64,000 nucleotides of DNA. Source: Salirhabdus salicampi (GTDB lineage Bacteria > Bacillota > Bacilli > Bacillales > Alkalibacillaceae). Both the position numbers and the translations under genes were made by a program. The stretch is from assembly GCF_024259515.1 (NCBI RefSeq), contig NZ_JANBWE010000002.1, forward strand, positions 62,001 to 126,000, read 5' to 3'. Of the stretch, positions 27,646 to 36,857 are shown one piece after another; within the stretch, counting starts at the first letter, position 1; each line of letters starts with the position of its first letter. Below the pieces are notes generated by a model. That model had not been told where the DNA came from. It made no database searches and was given only the letters and a program-made list of their open reading frames with translations.

Positions 27646-28860
27646 TCATTGATGTAATTCAAATATTTCGTGTAGCGCGTTTACAGCATCAACTAAGTCC
27701 TCTTCATTAATTAACACCCATATTGTTGTATAACTATCTGCCGATTGTAAAATTTGAATACCTTTCTTAGAAAGGGAGCTAACGATTTTTGCTGTAATTC
27801 CAGGAACGCCAGTCATCCCAGCCCCTACTGTAGAAACTTTAGCACAATTTTCTGTAACTTCCGGTTCGTATCCTAAGGACCTTAAGACGGAGACAGCTTT
27901 ATCGGTAGCATCACTTGTTACTGTATAGGTTACACCATGAGGATGAATATTAATAAAATCCACAGATATATTCTCTTCTGCCATTGCAGTAAATACGTGC
28001 TGATGGAGTTCATGAACATCATGATCGGTTCGAACTTTAATCTGTGTTATTCCTGATTGATGAGCAATACCCGTAATAAGACGGTCAGGAATGTCGCTCC
28101 CTTTATCTTCACTTCGCGCATTCGTTACTAGGGTGCCTTCGTCATTCAAATACGTTGAGCGTACACGAATTGGCACTTCTGCCTGCATAGCGATTTCGAC
28201 TGCCCTCGGGTGTATTACTTTTGCCCCTTGATACGCAAGGTTACAAATTTCATTATATGTGACGATGGAAAGTGGACGTGCCTTCTCCACAATCCGCGGG
28301 TCTGCAGTCATAATCCCATTCACGTCGGTAAATATATCAATCACTTCAGCTTGTAGAGCAGCTCCTAAGGCAGCTGCCGTTGTATCCGAACCACCTCTGC
28401 CTATGGTGGTAACTTCTCCATCTTTCGTTTGACCTTGAAATCCTGCTACTACAACCACATCGAACGATTCTAAATCTTTTACAATACGATCTGGATTTAC
28501 ATTTAAAATCTTTGCATCGGAGTATTCATGATTTGTTAAAAAACCTGCTTGTGCTCCCGTCAGTGCCTCTGCTTTATAACCTTTTGCCGCTAACTCATTT
28601 GCAAACACAACGGAAGAAATGACCTCACCACAAGACATCAGCAAGTCTTTTTCCCGAGTAGAAACTTTCATGTCTGGTTGTTCAATTAATTGTAGGAGGG
28701 AATCTGTAGCATAGGGGTCACCTAATCTTCCCATTGCTGAAACGACGACAACCACTTTGTTTCCATCGTTAACTGCCTGTTGCACATGTGCGATTGCTTG
28801 TTCTCTCGTTTCCTTTGATCGAACAGAAGTTCCACCAAACTTTTGTACAACAATCTTCAT
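27646..28860 (-). CDS. dapG: Aspartate kinase I (DapG)
   Basis: The 404-residue kinase phosphorylates aspartate as the committed step to the lysine/DAP/methionine/threonine branches. It has KFGGTSV near the start, the GRGGSDTTA nucleotide-binding loop, and two C-terminal ACT domains. DapG is the diaminopimelate-inhibited isozyme linked to cell wall and spore (cortex, dipicolinate) needs in B. subtilis, an assignment supported here by its place between asd and dapA. GAGGTG precedes the ATG. It begins 15 bases after asd. Confidence 0.97.
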   Translation of the reverse strand: MKIVVQKFGGTSVRSKETREQAIAHVQQAVNDGNKVVVVVSAMGRLGDPYATDSLLQLIEQPDMKVSTREKDLLMSCGEVISSVVFANELAAKGYKAEALTGAQAGFLTNHEYSDAKILNVNPDRIVKDLESFDVVVVAGFQGQTKDGEVTTIGRGGSDTTAAALGAALQAEVIDIFTDVNGIMTADPRIVEKARPLSIVTYNEICNLAYQGAKVIHPRAVEIAMQAEVPIRVRSTYLNDEGTLVTNARSEDKGSDIPDRLITGIAHQSGITQIKVRTDHDVHELHQHVFTAMAEENISVDFINIHPHGVTYTVTSDATDKAVSVLRSLGYEPEVTENCAKVSTVGAGMTGVPGITAKIVSSLSKKGIQILQSADSYTTIWVLINEEDLVDAVNALHEIFELHQ

Positions 28861-28875
28861 GAATTCACCTCAAAA

Positions 28876-29928
28876 TTATTTGGATAAACAGTTTTTTTCT
28901 ATTAATTTTTCTGCGATTTGGACTGAGTTCCAAGCAGCACCTTTTAACAAGTTGTCAGAAACAACCCATAAATGAAATCCGTTAGCGTTATCTAAATCTT
29001 TACGGATACGTCCTACAAATACATCACGCTTCCCTTCAGCACTTAATGGTGTTGGGTACGTTTGTGTATCTGGGTCATCTTCCAGCACAACCCCAGGAGC
29101 ATCTTGTAATAGTGCTTTTAGTTGATCAACATTAACATTATCATCTTCCAGTTCGACATACACGCTTTCAGCATGTGAAGTGAAAAATGGTAGTCTTACA
29201 CATGTTGCTGCAACAGCTAATGATGGCATATGCATAATTTTCTTCGTTTCATTGATCATTTTCATTTCTTCGAAAGTGTAGCCGTTATCTTGGAACACAT
29301 CAATTTGTGGCAACGCATTAAATGCAATTGGATAATGGTTCTTATCTCCTTTAACCGGCAACACTTCCGGTGTATAATCCTCATCATTTAAAAATGCTTG
29401 TGATTGTTCTTTTAATTCATCAACGGCAACTGTACCTGCCCCAGAAACTGCTTGGTAAGTGGAAACGATAACACGGTTTAAACCGAATGCTTCACGTAAT
29501 GGCTCCAGTGCCACAACCATTTGGATCGTTGAGCAATTTGGATTTGCTATGATACCATTATGGTTTAATAAGTCGCCTGCATTTACCTCTGGTACGACAA
29601 GAGGTACTTCCGGGTCCATACGGAATGCACTCGTATTATCAACTACAACCGCTCCACGCTTCACCGCTTCAGGTGCAAGCTGCTTGGAAATACTTCCCCC
29701 TGCAGAAAATAGTGCAATATCAACACCTTCAAATGCCTCAGGAGTTGCTTCTTCTATTTGAATATCTTCACCTTTAAAAGACACCGTCTTTCCCACAGAA
29801 CGTTTAGAAGCTAAAAGTGATAGTTTTGCAATTGGTAAATTTCTGCCCTCTAACGTTTCTATCATCTTTTGTCCTACTGCACCTGTTGCTCCTACTACTG
29901 CTATATGATAGCCATTTGTATTAGTCAT
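28876..29928 (-). CDS. asd: Aspartate-semialdehyde dehydrogenase
   Basis: Asd reduces aspartyl phosphate to the semialdehyde used by DapA. The 350-residue protein starts with the NADP-binding motif [10 protein letters not shown] and has the active-site cysteine in NPNCSTIQM near residue 130 and the catalytic His in the [15 protein letters not shown] region. It lies between the dipicolinate synthase genes and dapG. A -10-like TATAAT about 30 bases upstream sits within an inverted repeat. No terminator separates it from dpaB, so it may also be read from the sigma-K promoter of dpaA. Confidence 0.97.
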   Translation of the reverse strand: MTNTNGYHIAVVGATGAVGQKMIETLEGRNLPIAKLSLLASKRSVGKTVSFKGEDIQIEEATPEAFEGVDIALFSAGGSISKQLAPEAVKRGAVVVDNTSAFRMDPEVPLVVPEVNAGDLLNHNGIIANPNCSTIQMVVALEPLREAFGLNRVIVSTYQAVSGAGTVAVDELKEQSQAFLNDEDYTPEVLPVKGDKNHYPIAFNALPQIDVFQDNGYTFEEMKMINETKKIMHMPSLAVAATCVRLPFFTSHAESVYVELEDDNVNVDQLKALLQDAPGVVLEDDPDTQTYPTPLSAEGKRDVFVGRIRKDLDNANGFHLWVVSDNLLKGAAWNSVQIAEKLIEKNCLSK

Positions 29929-29956
29929 ATTAACGTTCTCCCTTCCTTGCGTACAT

Positions 29957-29992
29957 ATTATATGCTTTTTCTATTGTTACATTTTAGCATAT
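29957..29992 (-). promoter_or_regulatory. Putative -10 and overlapping inverted repeat upstream of asd
   Basis: A TATAAT on the minus strand (29957-29962) lies next to one arm of ATATGCT-N19-AGCATAT (29960-29966 and 29986-29992). The -35 is poor. The repeat could be an operator or chance in AT-rich DNA; low confidence. Confidence 0.35.
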
Positions 29993-30025
29993 CTTTTTCT
30001 ATAAAAATATGATTTAGATTGAAAA

Positions 30026-30622
30026 TTACTCTTTTTTCATACGTTGTATAAGGACAGGTTGAATCTGTTTCCGTTCTATGGCATGTTTCACAGTATCTAC
30101 TAGTTCACTCATTTCAGCAACTAAGGAGTTTGGTTTTTTGAAAGGATGATCCTGACCGAATGGAATGAAATAAATATTTTCACTTGCCATTAGTCTCATT
30201 AAGTTTACTCCGTTTAATCCTAAGGCATCGTTAGTAGATATGCCTACGACTACTGGATTTTGATTACGCATGGTGGCTTTTGCCGCCATCAACACAGGAC
30301 TATCTGTCATTGCATTAGCAAATTTACTTAATGAATTGCCGGTTAACGGAGCAATAACCATACAGTCTAATGGCGCTGTAGGACCTAATGGTTCAGCCTC
30401 TGGCATTGTGGATATAATCTTTTTCCCTGTGATGTCCTCTATTCGTTTTACATGCTGCGCAGCGTCTCCAAATTTTGTATCTGTTGTTTGCACTGTATAT
30501 GACGTGATTGGAACGACTTCGGCCCCCTCTTCCATTAATTTTTCCATTTCCGGGAATACAGCATCATACGTACAATGGGAACCAGTAACCCCAAAACCAA
30601 TTCGTTTCCCTTTTAAGTCCAT
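30026..30622 (-). CDS. dpaB: Dipicolinate synthase subunit B (SpoVFB)
   Basis: The 198-residue flavoprotein of the UbiX/DfpB-like fold shows GFGVTGSHCTYD near the N-terminus and MVIAPLTGNSLSKFANAMTD, typical of the FMN-binding site. With DpaA it converts the DapA product to dipicolinic acid in the mother cell, from where it passes into the spore core. It starts 15 bases after dpaA. Stop and asd start are 97 bases apart with no convincing terminator. Named spoVFB in older B. subtilis nomenclature. Confidence 0.96.
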   Translation of the reverse strand: MDLKGKRIGFGVTGSHCTYDAVFPEMEKLMEEGAEVVPITSYTVQTTDTKFGDAAQHVKRIEDITGKKIISTMPEAEPLGPTAPLDCMVIAPLTGNSLSKFANAMTDSPVLMAAKATMRNQNPVVVGISTNDALGLNGVNLMRLMASENIYFIPFGQDHPFKKPNSLVAEMSELVDTVKHAIERKQIQPVLIQRMKKE

Positions 30623-30637
30623 CTCAGAAGACCTCCC

Positions 30638-31516
30638 TTAATGTTCTTCAAGTAAAATTTGTGAGATAACATTAGCCAATATTTGCCCCGCCGTTTTCGG
30701 AGCCACAATTCCCGGTAAACCAGGGGCTAATATTGCTCTCATCCCCCTCTTTTTTGCATAACGAAAATCTGTTCCTCCCGGCTTGGAGGCAAGGTCGATG
30801 ATAATCGCTTCCCGTTTCATATTTTGCAAGACTTTTACGGTAACAATCGGGGCTGGAACGGTATTAATTAAAATATTTAAATGTTCTACTTGATTACTAA
30901 CATCATCAATATGAAATGGTTCAAAGCCCATTTCAAAAATACGAGCTAAATCACTTGGCTTTCGCGCCCCCACTTTTACGTTCGCACCTAATGCCTGGAA
31001 GGCACGTGCAGCTGTTACACCTACTCTCCCAAAACCTAATACGGCTACATTGGAATTATGAATGGTAAAATCGGTATATTGAATTGCCATCATAATGGTT
31101 CCTTCTATGGTTGGAATCGAATTGTAAATAGCTACGTCATTTCGATTAAATAATGGAATAAGAGTAAGGTTTGCTTGCTCAGTTAAGTTTGTTAAATAAT
31201 CATTTGTAATACCTGTAAAAACAAGACACGAAGGATTTAATTGCTCAATCCATTCTTTCGTTAATTGTGGAGAGTAATCGGAGAAGTGAGTTTCGAAATA
31301 TCCCTCTTTATCTGTACCAGGGACGGGAAGAATAATCGCATCCAGATCTTCTTTCGGAATGTTCTCCATCGTCGCTTTGCTTGAACCGGGTATAGATTCC
31401 TCTAACTCTTCAAAACCAACTAAATATAAAGTAGCATCCGCATCACATAAACGCCTTACAATCTCGAGTTGCCTAGCATCGCCACCAAGAACAGCGATTT
31501 GATAATCAGTTAGCAT
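30638..31516 (-). CDS. dpaA: Dipicolinate synthase subunit A (SpoVFA)
   Basis: The 292-residue subunit contains a Rossmann region (VAVLGFGRVGVTAARAFQAL around residue 155) that resembles the NAD(P)-binding domain of D-2-hydroxyacid dehydrogenases, and an N-terminal DpaA_N-type segment starting YQIAVLGGDARQLE. It supplies the dehydrogenase function of dipicolinate synthase. Transcription fits a sigma-K promoter found upstream, in line with mother-cell expression of spoVF in B. subtilis. GAGGTG precedes the ATG. The ymxH terminator isolates it from the upstream genes. Confidence 0.97.
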   Translation of the reverse strand: MLTDYQIAVLGGDARQLEIVRRLCDADATLYLVGFEELEESIPGSSKATMENIPKEDLDAIILPVPGTDKEGYFETHFSDYSPQLTKEWIEQLNPSCLVFTGITNDYLTNLTEQANLTLIPLFNRNDVAIYNSIPTIEGTIMMAIQYTDFTIHNSNVAVLGFGRVGVTAARAFQALGANVKVGARKPSDLARIFEMGFEPFHIDDVSNQVEHLNILINTVPAPIVTVKVLQNMKREAIIIDLASKPGGTDFRYAKKRGMRAILAPGLPGIVAPKTAGQILANVISQILLEEH

Positions 31517-31564
31517 ATGAACACCTCACATATGAAAAAAGCCCAGAAACTGATGTTTACGCTT

Positions 31565-31592
31565 TATACTATGTAGAGAAGAAAACATCGTG
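31565..31592 (-). promoter_or_regulatory. Sigma-K-type promoter for dpaA-dpaB
   Basis: On the minus strand CATAGTATA fits the sigma-K -10 consensus CATANNNTA exactly. A -35 of CACG lies 15 bases upstream, close to the expected AC core and spacing. The B. subtilis spoVF operon is sigma-K dependent, which supports the call. Confidence 0.75.
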
Positions 31593-31593
31593 A

Positions 31594-31623
31594 ATAAAAA
31601 AAAACCGGGAAATTTCCCGGTTT
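31594..31623 (-). terminator. Rho-independent terminator after ymxH
   Basis: AAACCGGGAAA and TTTCCCGGTTT form a perfect inverted repeat followed by TTTTTTTT on the minus strand. It lies 6 bases after the ymxH stop. Confidence 0.9.
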
Positions 31624-31628
31624 CAAAC

Positions 31629-31865
31629 TCAACGAATCGGCTTAATAATAACCATATCATCACCGATCGTCTCTATTTCACTCCATCTAATTTTTGCTTC
31701 ATGTTCCCCTTTTTTGACACCGAACCATTTATAGTTCGGAACGATGATGGATTCAATTTTTCCCGTTTTTTCATCAATTTCTAAATCAGTTTGGCCTAAG
31801 ATACCTAGCCGATTCCCTTTTGTTATATCAATCATTTCTTTCCCGCTTAAATCCCGAAACCTCAT
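31629..31865 (-). CDS. ymxH: YlmC/YmxH family sporulation protein
   Basis: The 78-residue protein MRFRDLSGKEMIDITKGNRLG to DDMVIIKPIR is a PRC-barrel-like small protein of the YlmC/YmxH family, widespread in spore formers; its biochemical role is not known. It lies between mlpA and the dipicolinate operon as in B. subtilis. GGAGGG lies close ahead of the ATG. A strong terminator follows, so it closes the pnp-ylxY-mlpA-ymxH run. Confidence 0.92.
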   Translation of the reverse strand: MRFRDLSGKEMIDITKGNRLGILGQTDLEIDEKTGKIESIIVPNYKWFGVKKGEHEAKIRWSEIETIGDDMVIIKPIR

Positions 31866-31910
31866 GATAATCCCTCCTTGTACATTGTATGCACATAAAG
31901 GTGGTGATAT

Positions 31911-33131
31911 TTACTCCTCACGTGTTGAGATTAATGCTCTCGAATAGGCAGCATTGAAAATTGTCGTTAGTACATCCTGAATCGAATCATGGTTTACAGC
32001 ATCTATTTGTTTAACGATTTCGTCTAATGTTCGATGTCGTTTTAACAATAGTTCGTTTTTACCGTTTCGGCTCATCCGACTATTCGTACTCTCTAACCCG
32101 AGCATTAAATTTCCTTTTAACTGCTCTTTACTATTTTTTAATTCCTTATCGGTGATTCCGTCACGCTTTAATACCGATATTGTATGTTCAATCGTTTGTT
32201 CTAGTTCTTGTAATTGTTCATTACCAGTACCACCATAGATGGTTAACATACCATTGTCTAAAAACGAGCTGTGATAAGAAAATACAGAATAGGCTAGTCC
32301 CTTTTCTTCCCTTACATCTTGGAACAACCGAGAGCTCATTGAACCACCTAAAACATTGTTTAGTACAACTAAGCTATATACGTCTTTGTGGCCTACAGGA
32401 AAACCTGCATACCCCAAACATAAATGGGCTTGCTCTGTTTCCTTTTTACGTACTAAGTTTTGATCTAAAAATAGAGGTTGATCATTTTGTTGTGTTCGCT
32501 TGCCAGACTCATAAGAGCCAAACAAATTTTCAACCTCAGAAAAAAACGATTCGTCTATATTTCCGGCCACTGAAATGACGACATTGTCTGGTGAATAATT
32601 TTCATAAATGTATTGACGCAAATCATCAGGTGTGAACGTATGTAATGTTTCCTCTGTACCTAGTATTGGTAGACCAAGTGGATGGTCACCATAGCTCGCC
32701 TGTGCTAATAAATCATGGACGATATCGTCAGGTGTATCTTCATACATTTTGATTTCTTCAAGAACAACTTTCTTCTCACGCTCTAATTCCTTTGCATCAA
32801 ATTTAGAGTTAAAAAACATATCCCCTAAAATGTCGAGTGCATAGGAGGCATGAGAATCTAAAACTTTTGCATAGTAGCACGTATACTCCTTCGAAGTGAA
32901 GGCGTTAACATGCCCTCCTACAGCATCAAATGCCTCGGCAATATCGCGGGCAGAGCGGGTCTCTGTTCCTTTAAAAAACATATGTTCAATAAAGTGTGAA
33001 ATGCCATTATTTACTTTCATTTCATTTCGGGACCCAGCTAAAACCCAGACACCGATAGAAACTGATCGTACTGTTGGTATTTCTTCTAGTACAATACGTA
33101 CTCCGTTTTGACAAGTATATCTTTTTACCAA
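31911..33131 (-). CDS. mlpA: M16-family zinc processing protease MlpA (YmxG)
   Basis: The 406-residue protease carries HFIEHMFFKG near residue 47 and the downstream Glu in EREKKVVLEEIKMYEDTPDD, the inverted zinc motif of the mitochondrial processing peptidase family. In B. subtilis MlpA/YmxG has been linked to negative control of the extracellular protease gene aprE. The start is TTG (then VKRYTCQNGV), about 7 bases after AGGAGG. It follows ylxY by 27 bases. This is the third M16 gene in the window besides ymfF and ymfH. Confidence 0.93.
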   Translation of the reverse strand: MVKRYTCQNGVRIVLEEIPTVRSVSIGVWVLAGSRNEMKVNNGISHFIEHMFFKGTETRSARDIAEAFDAVGGHVNAFTSKEYTCYYAKVLDSHASYALDILGDMFFNSKFDAKELEREKKVVLEEIKMYEDTPDDIVHDLLAQASYGDHPLGLPILGTEETLHTFTPDDLRQYIYENYSPDNVVISVAGNIDESFFSEVENLFGSYESGKRTQQNDQPLFLDQNLVRKKETEQAHLCLGYAGFPVGHKDVYSLVVLNNVLGGSMSSRLFQDVREEKGLAYSVFSYHSSFLDNGMLTIYGGTGNEQLQELEQTIEHTISVLKRDGITDKELKNSKEQLKGNLMLGLESTNSRMSRNGKNELLLKRHRTLDEIVKQIDAVNHDSIQDVLTTIFNAAYSRALISTREE

Positions 33132-33158
33132 GGTGAAACCTCCTATTACGATGGTGAT

Positions 33159-34109
33159 CTATCTTTTTTCAGTCAACAGCTGACTAACTGTACTCATTTT
33201 ATATTCTTTCTGTTTTATATTCAAAATAAGCTCCTGCAATGCCTTTTTTGTTACTTCGGTAGGGTGCATTAATATGATGGATCCAGCATCTACTTTTTTC
33301 ATAACGCGATTTATCATCGCCCGTTTCGAAGGCTTTTTCCAATCAACGGTATCAACAGTCCAAAGAATCGTTTCCATTTCAAAATTGTCTACAACTTTTA
33401 CTACTTCCTCATTGAAACTTCCCGCCGGTGGGGCAAATAACTTTGGCTTCTTACCTGTTATTCCTTCCAAAATATCATTGGTCCGTTTTACTTGCTCGTA
33501 TATTTGCTGGGATGATAAGCGACTAAAGTCCGGGTGGTTATAGCCATGATTCCCAATTTCATGACCTTCCTCTTTAATCATTTTGACCAAATCTAAGTTT
33601 TGTTGAGCCCATTTGCCATCAATAAAAAACGTTGCTTTTACGTCACCATCATTTAATGTTTTCAACATATCGGGTACATGCTCTTCTCCCCATGCAACAT
33701 TAACAGCAAACGAAACCATTTCCTTTTCCGGATGGCCTCGATACACAGGAGCCGCAGGTAAGTCAGAAAACTTTACCTCTGGTTCAATTTCTTTAAAAAC
33801 CAACAGTTTCTCATCAAACCCACCATTTTGCTTCATTTTTTTATACGATTTTTTAATATCTACTTCCAAACCATTCAAGCCGGGCATTTTTTTCCACACT
33901 TTATCTATTTTAGCATTTTTAGGCTCTTTTTCATAATTTGCCGCGTTTTCAACAATTCGATTATATAGGGGATCATCGTTAGCTGTTTGTACTGGTACGT
34001 TTTTTATTGATGTAACATAATCCTTCGTATAAGGGTTTTCAAACGTGACAAATGAAATTGTAACTAATAACAGAAATAAGACCGTTTGGTACATATACCT
34101 ACGCTTCAT
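33159..34109 (-). CDS. ylxY: YlxY polysaccharide deacetylase-like protein
   Basis: The 316-residue protein has an N-terminal signal/anchor helix (YQTVLFLLLVTISFVTF) and a NodB-type polysaccharide deacetylase domain in the C-terminal two thirds. Visible parts are ATFFIDGKWA, the GHEIGNHGYNHPDF metal region, and a C-terminal ILMHPTE motif. The usual first catalytic Asp of the TFDDG motif is replaced (FAVNVAWGEE), as in YlxY/PdaB-like relatives, so activity is uncertain. It is likely exported and attached to the membrane. GAGGGG eight bases before the chosen ATG favours this start over one two codons earlier. Confidence 0.9.
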   Translation of the reverse strand: MKRRYMYQTVLFLLLVTISFVTFENPYTKDYVTSIKNVPVQTANDDPLYNRIVENAANYEKEPKNAKIDKVWKKMPGLNGLEVDIKKSYKKMKQNGGFDEKLLVFKEIEPEVKFSDLPAAPVYRGHPEKEMVSFAVNVAWGEEHVPDMLKTLNDGDVKATFFIDGKWAQQNLDLVKMIKEEGHEIGNHGYNHPDFSRLSSQQIYEQVKRTNDILEGITGKKPKLFAPPAGSFNEEVVKVVDNFEMETILWTVDTVDWKKPSKRAMINRVMKKVDAGSIILMHPTEVTKKALQELILNIKQKEYKMSTVSQLLTEKR

Positions 34110-34171
34110 ATCCATTCCCCCTCACCTAAAACTATGTATAGGTGGGACAGGTTAGAACCGAAGCCCCTAGA

Positions 34172-34203
34172 AATGCAAAAAGAAACTGGCATGCCAGCTT
34201 CTT
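34172..34203 (-). terminator. Rho-independent terminator after pnp
   Basis: AAGAAGCTGGC and GCCAGTTTCTT form an 11-bp stem (one G-T) with a very tight loop, followed by TTTTTGC on the minus strand. It begins about 11 bases after the pnp stop and separates it from ylxY. Confidence 0.82.
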
Positions 34204-34213
34204 CGGATGTAAG

Positions 34214-36331
34214 TTATGCTTTTTGTTGTTCTTTCTCTTCCTGATCTTTAATCGCCTGTTTTCTCGATAAGTTAACTCGACCTTGTTTATCAATTTCTTT
34301 GACTTTGACAAGGATTTCATCTCCGACCGATACGAAATCTGAAACGTTTTTCACATGTTTTTCATCTAATTCAGAGATGTGTACGAGACCTTCTTTACCA
34401 GGGAATAATTCAACAAAGGCACCGAACTTTTCAATTCGTTTTACTTTTCCTAAATAAATCTCTCCAACCTCGACTTCTCTCACAATATCTTCAATAATTT
34501 TCTTAGCCTTTTCATTCATAGAAGAATCGGTAGAAGATATAAATACTTTTCCGTCTTGTTCAATATCAATCTTAACTCCAGTATCTTCAATAATTTGATT
34601 AATTTGTTTTCCGCTCGGTCCAATAACGTCACGAATTTTGTCTGGGTTAATTTTCATCGTTAAGATTTTTGGTGCATATCGTGATAGCTCATTACGTGGG
34701 TCAGCAATTGTCTCTAACATATGATTCAATATTTCCATGCGACCTTTTTTTGCTTGTCCTAAAGCTTCATCTAAAATGTCACGAGAAAGACCTTCAATCT
34801 TAATGTCCATTTGTAATGCTGTGACACCGTTAGCTGTACCTGCTACTTTAAAGTCCATATCTCCCAGGAAGTCTTCCATTCCTTGAATATCTGTTAAAAC
34901 GGAATAGTCATCACCGGATTTCACAAGTCCCATTGCAATACCTGCAACTGGAGCTTTAATTGGAACACCAGCGTCCATCATAGCCATTGTGCTTGCGCAA
35001 ATACTAGCTTGAGATGTAGAACCATTCGATTCAAGCACTTCTGAAACAAGGCGAATTGTATATGGGAATTCTGTCTCTGATGGAATAACAGGCTCTAGTG
35101 CGCGTTCACCTAAGGCTCCATGTCCAATTTCCCGTCGGCCTGGTCCACGTATTGGCCCTGTTTCACCAACACTATATGATGGGAAATTATAATGGTGCAT
35201 AAATCGTTTTGATTCTTCTAAGTCAAGCCCATCGAGAATTTGAACATCCCCAAGAGCACCTAATGTACATACGCTTAATGCTTGCGTTTGACCCCGTGTA
35301 AATAACGCAGAACCGTGTGCACGAGGTAAAATTCCTGTACGGGAAGTTAACTTGCGGATTTCATCAACACCACGACCATCTGGTCTGATTTTTTCCTTCG
35401 TAATAAGTCGGCGAACCTCTTCTTTCACAATCTTATCCAATACGGCTTTTACTTGGCTAAGCTTCTCTTCATCAGCTTCCTCTTCCGTATATTTTTCAAT
35501 AATTTGTTGTTTCGCCTCTTCAATTGCTTGCTCTCTAGCTTTCTTTTCACGAACTTGTATCGCTTCGACTAAAGTGTGCTTCGCAACGTTTTCAACTTCC
35601 TCAACAATTTCATCTTCTAATTGGAATAGCTGAATTTCTGATTTTTCTTTTCCAACAGCTGCTATGATTTCTTCTTGAAATTCTACGATACGCTGAATTT
35701 CTTCATGGCCAAACATTATCGCTTCTAACATAACCTCTTCTGGAACTTCGTCTGCACCAGCTTCAACCATGTTTACAGCATCTTTCGTACCTGCAACAGT
35801 TAAATGAATGTCACTTTTCTCTAGTTGTTCAACTGTCGGATTGATAATTAGTTCACCATCAATGCGGCCTACAATAACACCAGCGATCGGTCCGTTAAAT
35901 GGAATATCTGAGATACTTAACGCAATGGATGAACCAATCATTGCGGCAATTTCAGATGAACAGTCTTGATCCACACTCATAACCGTACTTATTACTTGTA
36001 CTTCGTTACGGAAACCATCTGGGAATAATGGGCGAATTGGACGGTCGATTAATCTGGAAGCAAGGACTGCTTTCTCACTTGGGCGACCCTCCCGCTTTAT
36101 AAACCCTCCTGGTATTTTTCCGACAGCATACAATCGCTCCTCATAATTGACCGTTAACGGAAAAAATGGTAAGTTTTTAGGTTCTTTTGATGCTGTAGCA
36201 GCTGAAAGAACGGCAGTGTCACCGTAACGGATCATACAAGCACCATTTGCTTGTTTCGCTAATTCTCCAATTTCAACGTTGAGCTTTCGTCCAGCTAATT
36301 CATAGGAGAATTGCTTCTTCTCTTCTGTCAT
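34214..36331 (-). CDS. pnp: Polyribonucleotide nucleotidyltransferase (PNPase)
   Basis: PNPase degrades RNA phosphorolytically from the 3' end. The 705-residue product has two RNase PH domains joined by a helical linker (around residues 210-320), with the second bearing [16 protein letters not shown] and the active-site Asp pair ([19 protein letters not shown]). A KH domain ([16 protein letters not shown]) and an S1 domain ([20 protein letters not shown]) follow near the C-terminus. The ribosome binding site is GAGAGGAG. The rpsO terminator precedes it, so it has its own promoter in the roughly 100-base AT-rich gap, where several TATAAT-like sites occur. Confidence 0.98.
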   Translation of the reverse strand: MTEEKKQFSYELAGRKLNVEIGELAKQANGACMIRYGDTAVLSAATASKEPKNLPFFPLTVNYEERLYAVGKIPGGFIKREGRPSEKAVLASRLIDRPIRPLFPDGFRNEVQVISTVMSVDQDCSSEIAAMIGSSIALSISDIPFNGPIAGVIVGRIDGELIINPTVEQLEKSDIHLTVAGTKDAVNMVEAGADEVPEEVMLEAIMFGHEEIQRIVEFQEEIIAAVGKEKSEIQLFQLEDEIVEEVENVAKHTLVEAIQVREKKAREQAIEEAKQQIIEKYTEEEADEEKLSQVKAVLDKIVKEEVRRLITKEKIRPDGRGVDEIRKLTSRTGILPRAHGSALFTRGQTQALSVCTLGALGDVQILDGLDLEESKRFMHHYNFPSYSVGETGPIRGPGRREIGHGALGERALEPVIPSETEFPYTIRLVSEVLESNGSTSQASICASTMAMMDAGVPIKAPVAGIAMGLVKSGDDYSVLTDIQGMEDFLGDMDFKVAGTANGVTALQMDIKIEGLSRDILDEALGQAKKGRMEILNHMLETIADPRNELSRYAPKILTMKINPDKIRDVIGPSGKQINQIIEDTGVKIDIEQDGKVFISSTDSSMNEKAKKIIEDIVREVEVGEIYLGKVKRIEKFGAFVELFPGKEGLVHISELDEKHVKNVSDFVSVGDEILVKVKEIDKQGRVNLSRKQAIKDQEEKEQQKA

Positions 36332-36423
36332 ATTGTTAAAACTCCTCTCAAATCTAAATTACCCCTATATGAGTATATATTGCTGTATTTAAACAAAATT
36401 ATAAATGATTATGTATAAAAACT

Positions 36424-36451
36424 AAAGAAAAAGCGGGAATCCTCCCGCTTT
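36424..36451 (-). terminator. Rho-independent terminator after rpsO
   Basis: AAAGCGGGA and TCCCGCTTT form a 9-bp stem with a 4-base loop on the minus strand, followed by TTCTTTAG. It begins about 9 bases after the rpsO stop. Confidence 0.92.
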
Positions 36452-36459
36452 TTTTAGTC

Positions 36460-36729
36460 TTAACGACGAAGTCCAAGTTTTTGAATTAACTCACGGTAAC
36501 GAGCAACATCCTTCTTACGAAGGTAGTTTAACAAGTTACGACGTTTACCAACCATCTTCAATAGACCACGACGTGAGTGGTGATCTTTTTTGTGTGTACG
36601 TAAATGATCGTTTAAGTTCTGAATCTCCTCAGTAAGGATAGCAACCTGTACTTCTGGTGAACCAGTGTCGTTATCATGTGTTTTGAACTCGCTGATAAGT
36701 TCGTTTTTACGTTCTTGTGTAATAGCCAT
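36460..36729 (-). CDS. rpsO: 30S ribosomal protein S15
   Basis: The 89-residue protein from [15 protein letters not shown] has the S15 signature ([40 protein letters not shown]). S15 binds the 16S central domain early in assembly. AGGAGGTG is the ribosome binding site; an ATG three codons earlier lies too close to it. It has its own promoter and a roughly 90-base structured leader, which fits autoregulation by S15. It lies between ribF and pnp as in most bacteria. Confidence 0.98.
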   Translation of the reverse strand: MAITQERKNELISEFKTHDNDTGSPEVQVAILTEEIQNLNDHLRTHKKDHHSRRGLLKMVGKRRNLLNYLRKKDVARYRELIQKLGLRR

Positions 36730-36767
36730 CCTATTCACCTCCTATTCATGTAATCCCCAATCCCCTA

Positions 36768-36791
36768 GCAAGCGTCGGTGATTCGTCTTGC
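36768..36791 (-). promoter_or_regulatory. Structured rpsO leader hairpin (candidate S15 binding site)
   Basis: On the minus strand GCAAG-A-CG pairs with CGCTTGC (7 bp with one bulged A) over a 9-base loop. It sits about 40 bases ahead of the rpsO start inside the leader. S15 autoregulates rpsO through leader RNA in several bacteria, so this is a candidate regulatory element; no match to a specific known structure was made. Confidence 0.5.
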
Positions 36792-36825
36792 CAAGCAATG
36801 GTTCTAGTTATTTCGTACGGGTATT

Positions 36826-36854
36826 AGATTACCGTTTTTTCAGGAAAATTGCAA
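36826..36854 (-). promoter_or_regulatory. Putative sigma-A promoter for rpsO
   Basis: On the minus strand TTGCAA is followed after 17 bases by TAATCT, overlapping the ribF-rpsO junction. The hexamers are only partial matches, but spacing and position fit. Confidence 0.5.
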
Positions 36855-36857
36855 GTG

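Noticed and set aside
28800-30020. Lysine riboswitch upstream of asd or dapG
   Set aside because: The spaces are about 97 and 15 bases, too short for the lysine aptamer plus expression platform.
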